The position numbers and the translations under genes are program-made. Shown here piece after piece: positions 6,331-7,582 of a stretch of 7,582 nucleotides of DNA. The DNA is taken from contig JAIRLS010000254.1 of assembly GCA_031259205.1 (NCBI GenBank), positions 1 to 7,582 of the forward strand, given 5' to 3'. This DNA comes from Bacteroidales bacterium. GTDB taxonomy: Bacteria; Bacteroidota; Bacteroidia; Bacteroidales; UBA4181. The notes below the pieces were generated by a model that saw only the letters and a program-made list of their open reading frames with translations, searched no databases and had not been told where the DNA came from. Each line of letters starts with the position of its first letter. The stretch's first letter is position 1.

Positions 6331-7197
6331 ATGAAAAATACTTTTTTAAAAAATAACATGCTCGTCATTGGGCTGCTGGCCGTCTTCCTGCAGGCAACCG
6401 CACAGGATTATATCCCTACCGAAAAGGATATCAAGCACTTCTCCGAGACCAAAACCGCTATCGTTCTTGAAGACAATCCTATCGCCGAATATAACCTGCT
6501 GATGCGGGAACTGGCGCCGATGGAATGGAAAATCACTCCATTTGAGTTCATGACATGGAAAAATTTTGAAAAGAAAGCCGCCGACCGTTCCTATTCGTTT
6601 GTCACCATGAACAAGGTCACCATCGAAAAGGACAAAAGCAATGCATTGTACCTCTTTATGAGCCTTGTACTGGGCGGACCGTCCAAAGGACTGTCGGACA
6701 TGCGCGATTTGTGCTCTATCCCTGTCGCCTATTACGGCGCCAATGAAGAAACTTACCTGTATAAACTAAGTGTATTTTTGCGTTTTATGCAGAACCATGT
6801 GCGACTGATCAGTCAAAATCCTTCTATTTCCGACAAAAATATCCTGATGTATTACAACAAAAACATCCAAAAAATAGAAGGTAAAACATTATATTTGCTT
6901 GCCGACGAGTTAGCCAAAGACGTCGATACCGAAGCCGAAATCGGAAAAGTGTACGAAGGGCAGGTAAAAATCGTTACACGCGAAGAAGTACAGAAAGCCA
7001 TTGAGCATAAAGACCCCAATGTGATTTTTCTACACAAAGTAGGTCCGGGCAGTCGCAAATCCAATGCCCTTTGCTACAAAATGCTGGTGGACGTTGCCGA
7101 GGCGCAGTTCTACTATTTCGATTATCACAAAATCGACAACAAATCGCCCGACGCTTTTCTGGTTTCAGACTTTAAAAAACTGTCCAGAAAGAACTGA
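6331..7197 (+). CDS. Exported protein of unknown function, second gene of the operon
   Basis: I do not recognise a named function. The 288-residue product begins with a signal peptide: Lys2 and Lys7, a hydrophobic core at about 10-20, and an A-T-A|Q cleavage site after residue 24. The mature part is about 264 residues, mixed alpha/beta in appearance, with no transmembrane helix, lipobox or T9SS sorting domain, so it is probably periplasmic. Only two cysteines are present (Cys128 and Cys248). No catalytic motif stands out. The more conserved-looking segments are LYLFMSLVLGGPSKGLSD (106-123) and IFLHKVGPGSRKSNALCYKM (232-251). An alternative start at Met10 would remove the basic n-region of the signal peptide, so the first ATG is preferred. 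It follows the Gly/Tyr-rich exported protein by six bases and very likely shares its transcript, which suggests a joint envelope role. A 12-base palindrome covers its stop codon. Confidence 0.85.
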   Translation: MKNTFLKNNMLVIGLLAVFLQATAQDYIPTEKDIKHFSETKTAIVLEDNPIAEYNLLMRELAPMEWKITPFEFMTWKNFEKKAADRSYSFVTMNKVTIEKDKSNALYLFMSLVLGGPSKGLSDMRDLCSIPVAYYGANEETYLYKLSVFLRFMQNHVRLISQNPSISDKNILMYYNKNIQKIEGKTLYLLADELAKDVDTEAEIGKVYEGQVKIVTREEVQKAIEHKDPNVIFLHKVGPGSRKSNALCYKMLVDVAEAQFYYFDYHKIDNKSPDAFLVSDFKKLSRKN

Positions 7198-7205
7198 AAT
7201 TTCAG
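7194..7205. repeat. 12-bp palindrome CTGAAATTTCAG over a stop codon
   Basis: CTGAAATTTCAG is a perfect palindrome and includes the TGA stop at 7195-7197. It has no loop and no T-run after it, so it does not look like an intrinsic terminator. It may be a binding site or chance. Confidence 0.3.
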
Positions 7206-7377
7206 CTATTGTCAAAGGTACCGATATCCCCTTGCGCCGTTCCGATGCGTTGCCGCTCTGCGCCGAAGCCTTGAATGAAACGGAAGAATCCGCAAAAGCG
7301 CAGAATCGATTGAGCAAGAGCGCTTTCGGTGATGATTCGGGTCATTTCAAAAGAATCTATTAAAATCAAAAATAAAC
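7206..7377. other. Gap between exported-protein operon and sulfatase; no confident gene
   Basis: These bases hold no gene I can support. Base composition is less AT-rich than the 5428-5595 intergenic region. The +1 frame relative to the preceding gene stays open to a stop at 7361-7363, but it has no start of its own within the gap and no motif I know. No TAnnTTTG promoter or intrinsic terminator was found, so the sulfatase may be read from the upstream promoter or from one of another type. The last 20 or so bases before the sulfatase ATG are A-rich, as is common before Bacteroidetes genes. Confidence 0.4.
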
Positions 7378-7582
7378 ATGAAAACACAACAATCGTTATT
7401 TTTTGCAGCCCTCTTCACGAGCGTAACTGCATGCAACTCCGAAACGCCCAAAAAACCCCTGAACCTCGTGCACCTCATGACCGATGACCATTCGTTCCAG
7501 ACCATCAGCGCCTATGGCCATCCCATCTCAAAATTAGCGCCGACGCCCAATATTGACCGGCTGGCCGCCGAAGGAGTACTCT
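7378..7582 (+). CDS. Sulfatase lipoprotein, N-terminal part (runs off the window)
   Basis: The first 68 codons of a formylglycine-dependent-type sulfatase (alkaline phosphatase superfamily) are visible. A signal peptide ends in a lipobox V-T-A-C, with Cys19 as the probable lipidated residue, so the enzyme should be anchored in a membrane, often the outer membrane in this group. The mature start reads NLVHLMTDDH, in which Asp36 and Asp37 are the usual calcium ligands, followed by SAYG and TPNIDRLAAEG (56-66), both hallmark S1-family sulfatase segments. The C/S-x-P-x-R site that is modified to formylglycine lies beyond the end, so neither activity nor maturation type can be judged. Sulfatases of this kind remove sulfate from glycans such as mucin, host glycosaminoglycans or algal polysaccharides; which one applies here is unknown. 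The ATG at 7378 has only an A-rich upstream region and no Shine-Dalgarno sequence. Confidence 0.92.
   Translation, partial: MKTQQSLFFAALFTSVTACNSETPKKPLNLVHLMTDDHSFQTISAYGHPISKLAPTPNIDRLAAEGVL

Noticed and set aside
7064..7363. Open frame of about 99 codons on the plus strand spanning the end of the second exported protein
   Set aside because: Most of it overlaps a real gene in another frame, no ribosome binding site is evident and no motif is recognised; only its tail in the gap is noted as a finding.
1..7582. CRISPR array, tRNA or rRNA genes, or an insertion sequence
   Set aside because: No regularly spaced repeats, no cloverleaf-like sequence, no rRNA segment and no transposase or terminal inverted repeats were seen.

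Overview
The window looks like chromosomal DNA of a member of the Bacteroidota, most likely order Bacteroidales. The evidence is a secreted protease with a type IX secretion (T9SS) C-terminal sorting domain, a hybrid two-component protein of the kind common in this group, a Bacteroidetes-type promoter (TTTG, 20 bases, TAnnTTTGT), weak or A-rich ribosome binding sites, and a lipoprotein sulfatase. I cannot name a genus from the sequence.

Layout. Positions 1-134 are AT-rich with no gene. Positions 135-545 (minus) hold a frameshifted remnant of a repeat-containing surface protein of the 'GAGIGG..NITISGGTVT' type. A minus-strand gene cluster fills 546-5427. Read in its own direction it contains a hybrid histidine-kinase-like protein (3685-5427), then after 49 bases a secreted lysyl-endopeptidase-like serine protease with a T9SS signal (1476-3635), then, abutting as TGAATG, a TIGR01212/YhcC-type radical SAM protein (546-1475). 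A 168-base AT-rich divergent intergenic region (5428-5595) carries a strong promoter for the rightward genes and a weaker candidate for the leftward cluster. Rightward come two exported proteins of unknown function spaced 6 bases apart (5596-6324 and 6331-7197), a 180-base gap, and the first 68 codons of a lipoprotein sulfatase that runs off the window (7378 onward).

How the genes may work together. The leftward cluster joins a membrane signalling protein to an exported protease. The rightward genes are all for the cell envelope or outside: two exported unknowns and a sulfatase. A link between the two directions rests only on the shared divergent control region.

The most notable observation is that the 'kinase' is a pseudokinase. 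The H-box histidine is tyrosine (S-Y-Q-I-R-T-P), and the N, G1, F and G2 ATP-binding boxes are lost or unrecognisable, yet the fused receiver domain keeps all its phosphorylation residues. The frameshifted surface-protein remnant and the Gly/Tyr-rich tract in the first exported unknown are secondary points of interest.
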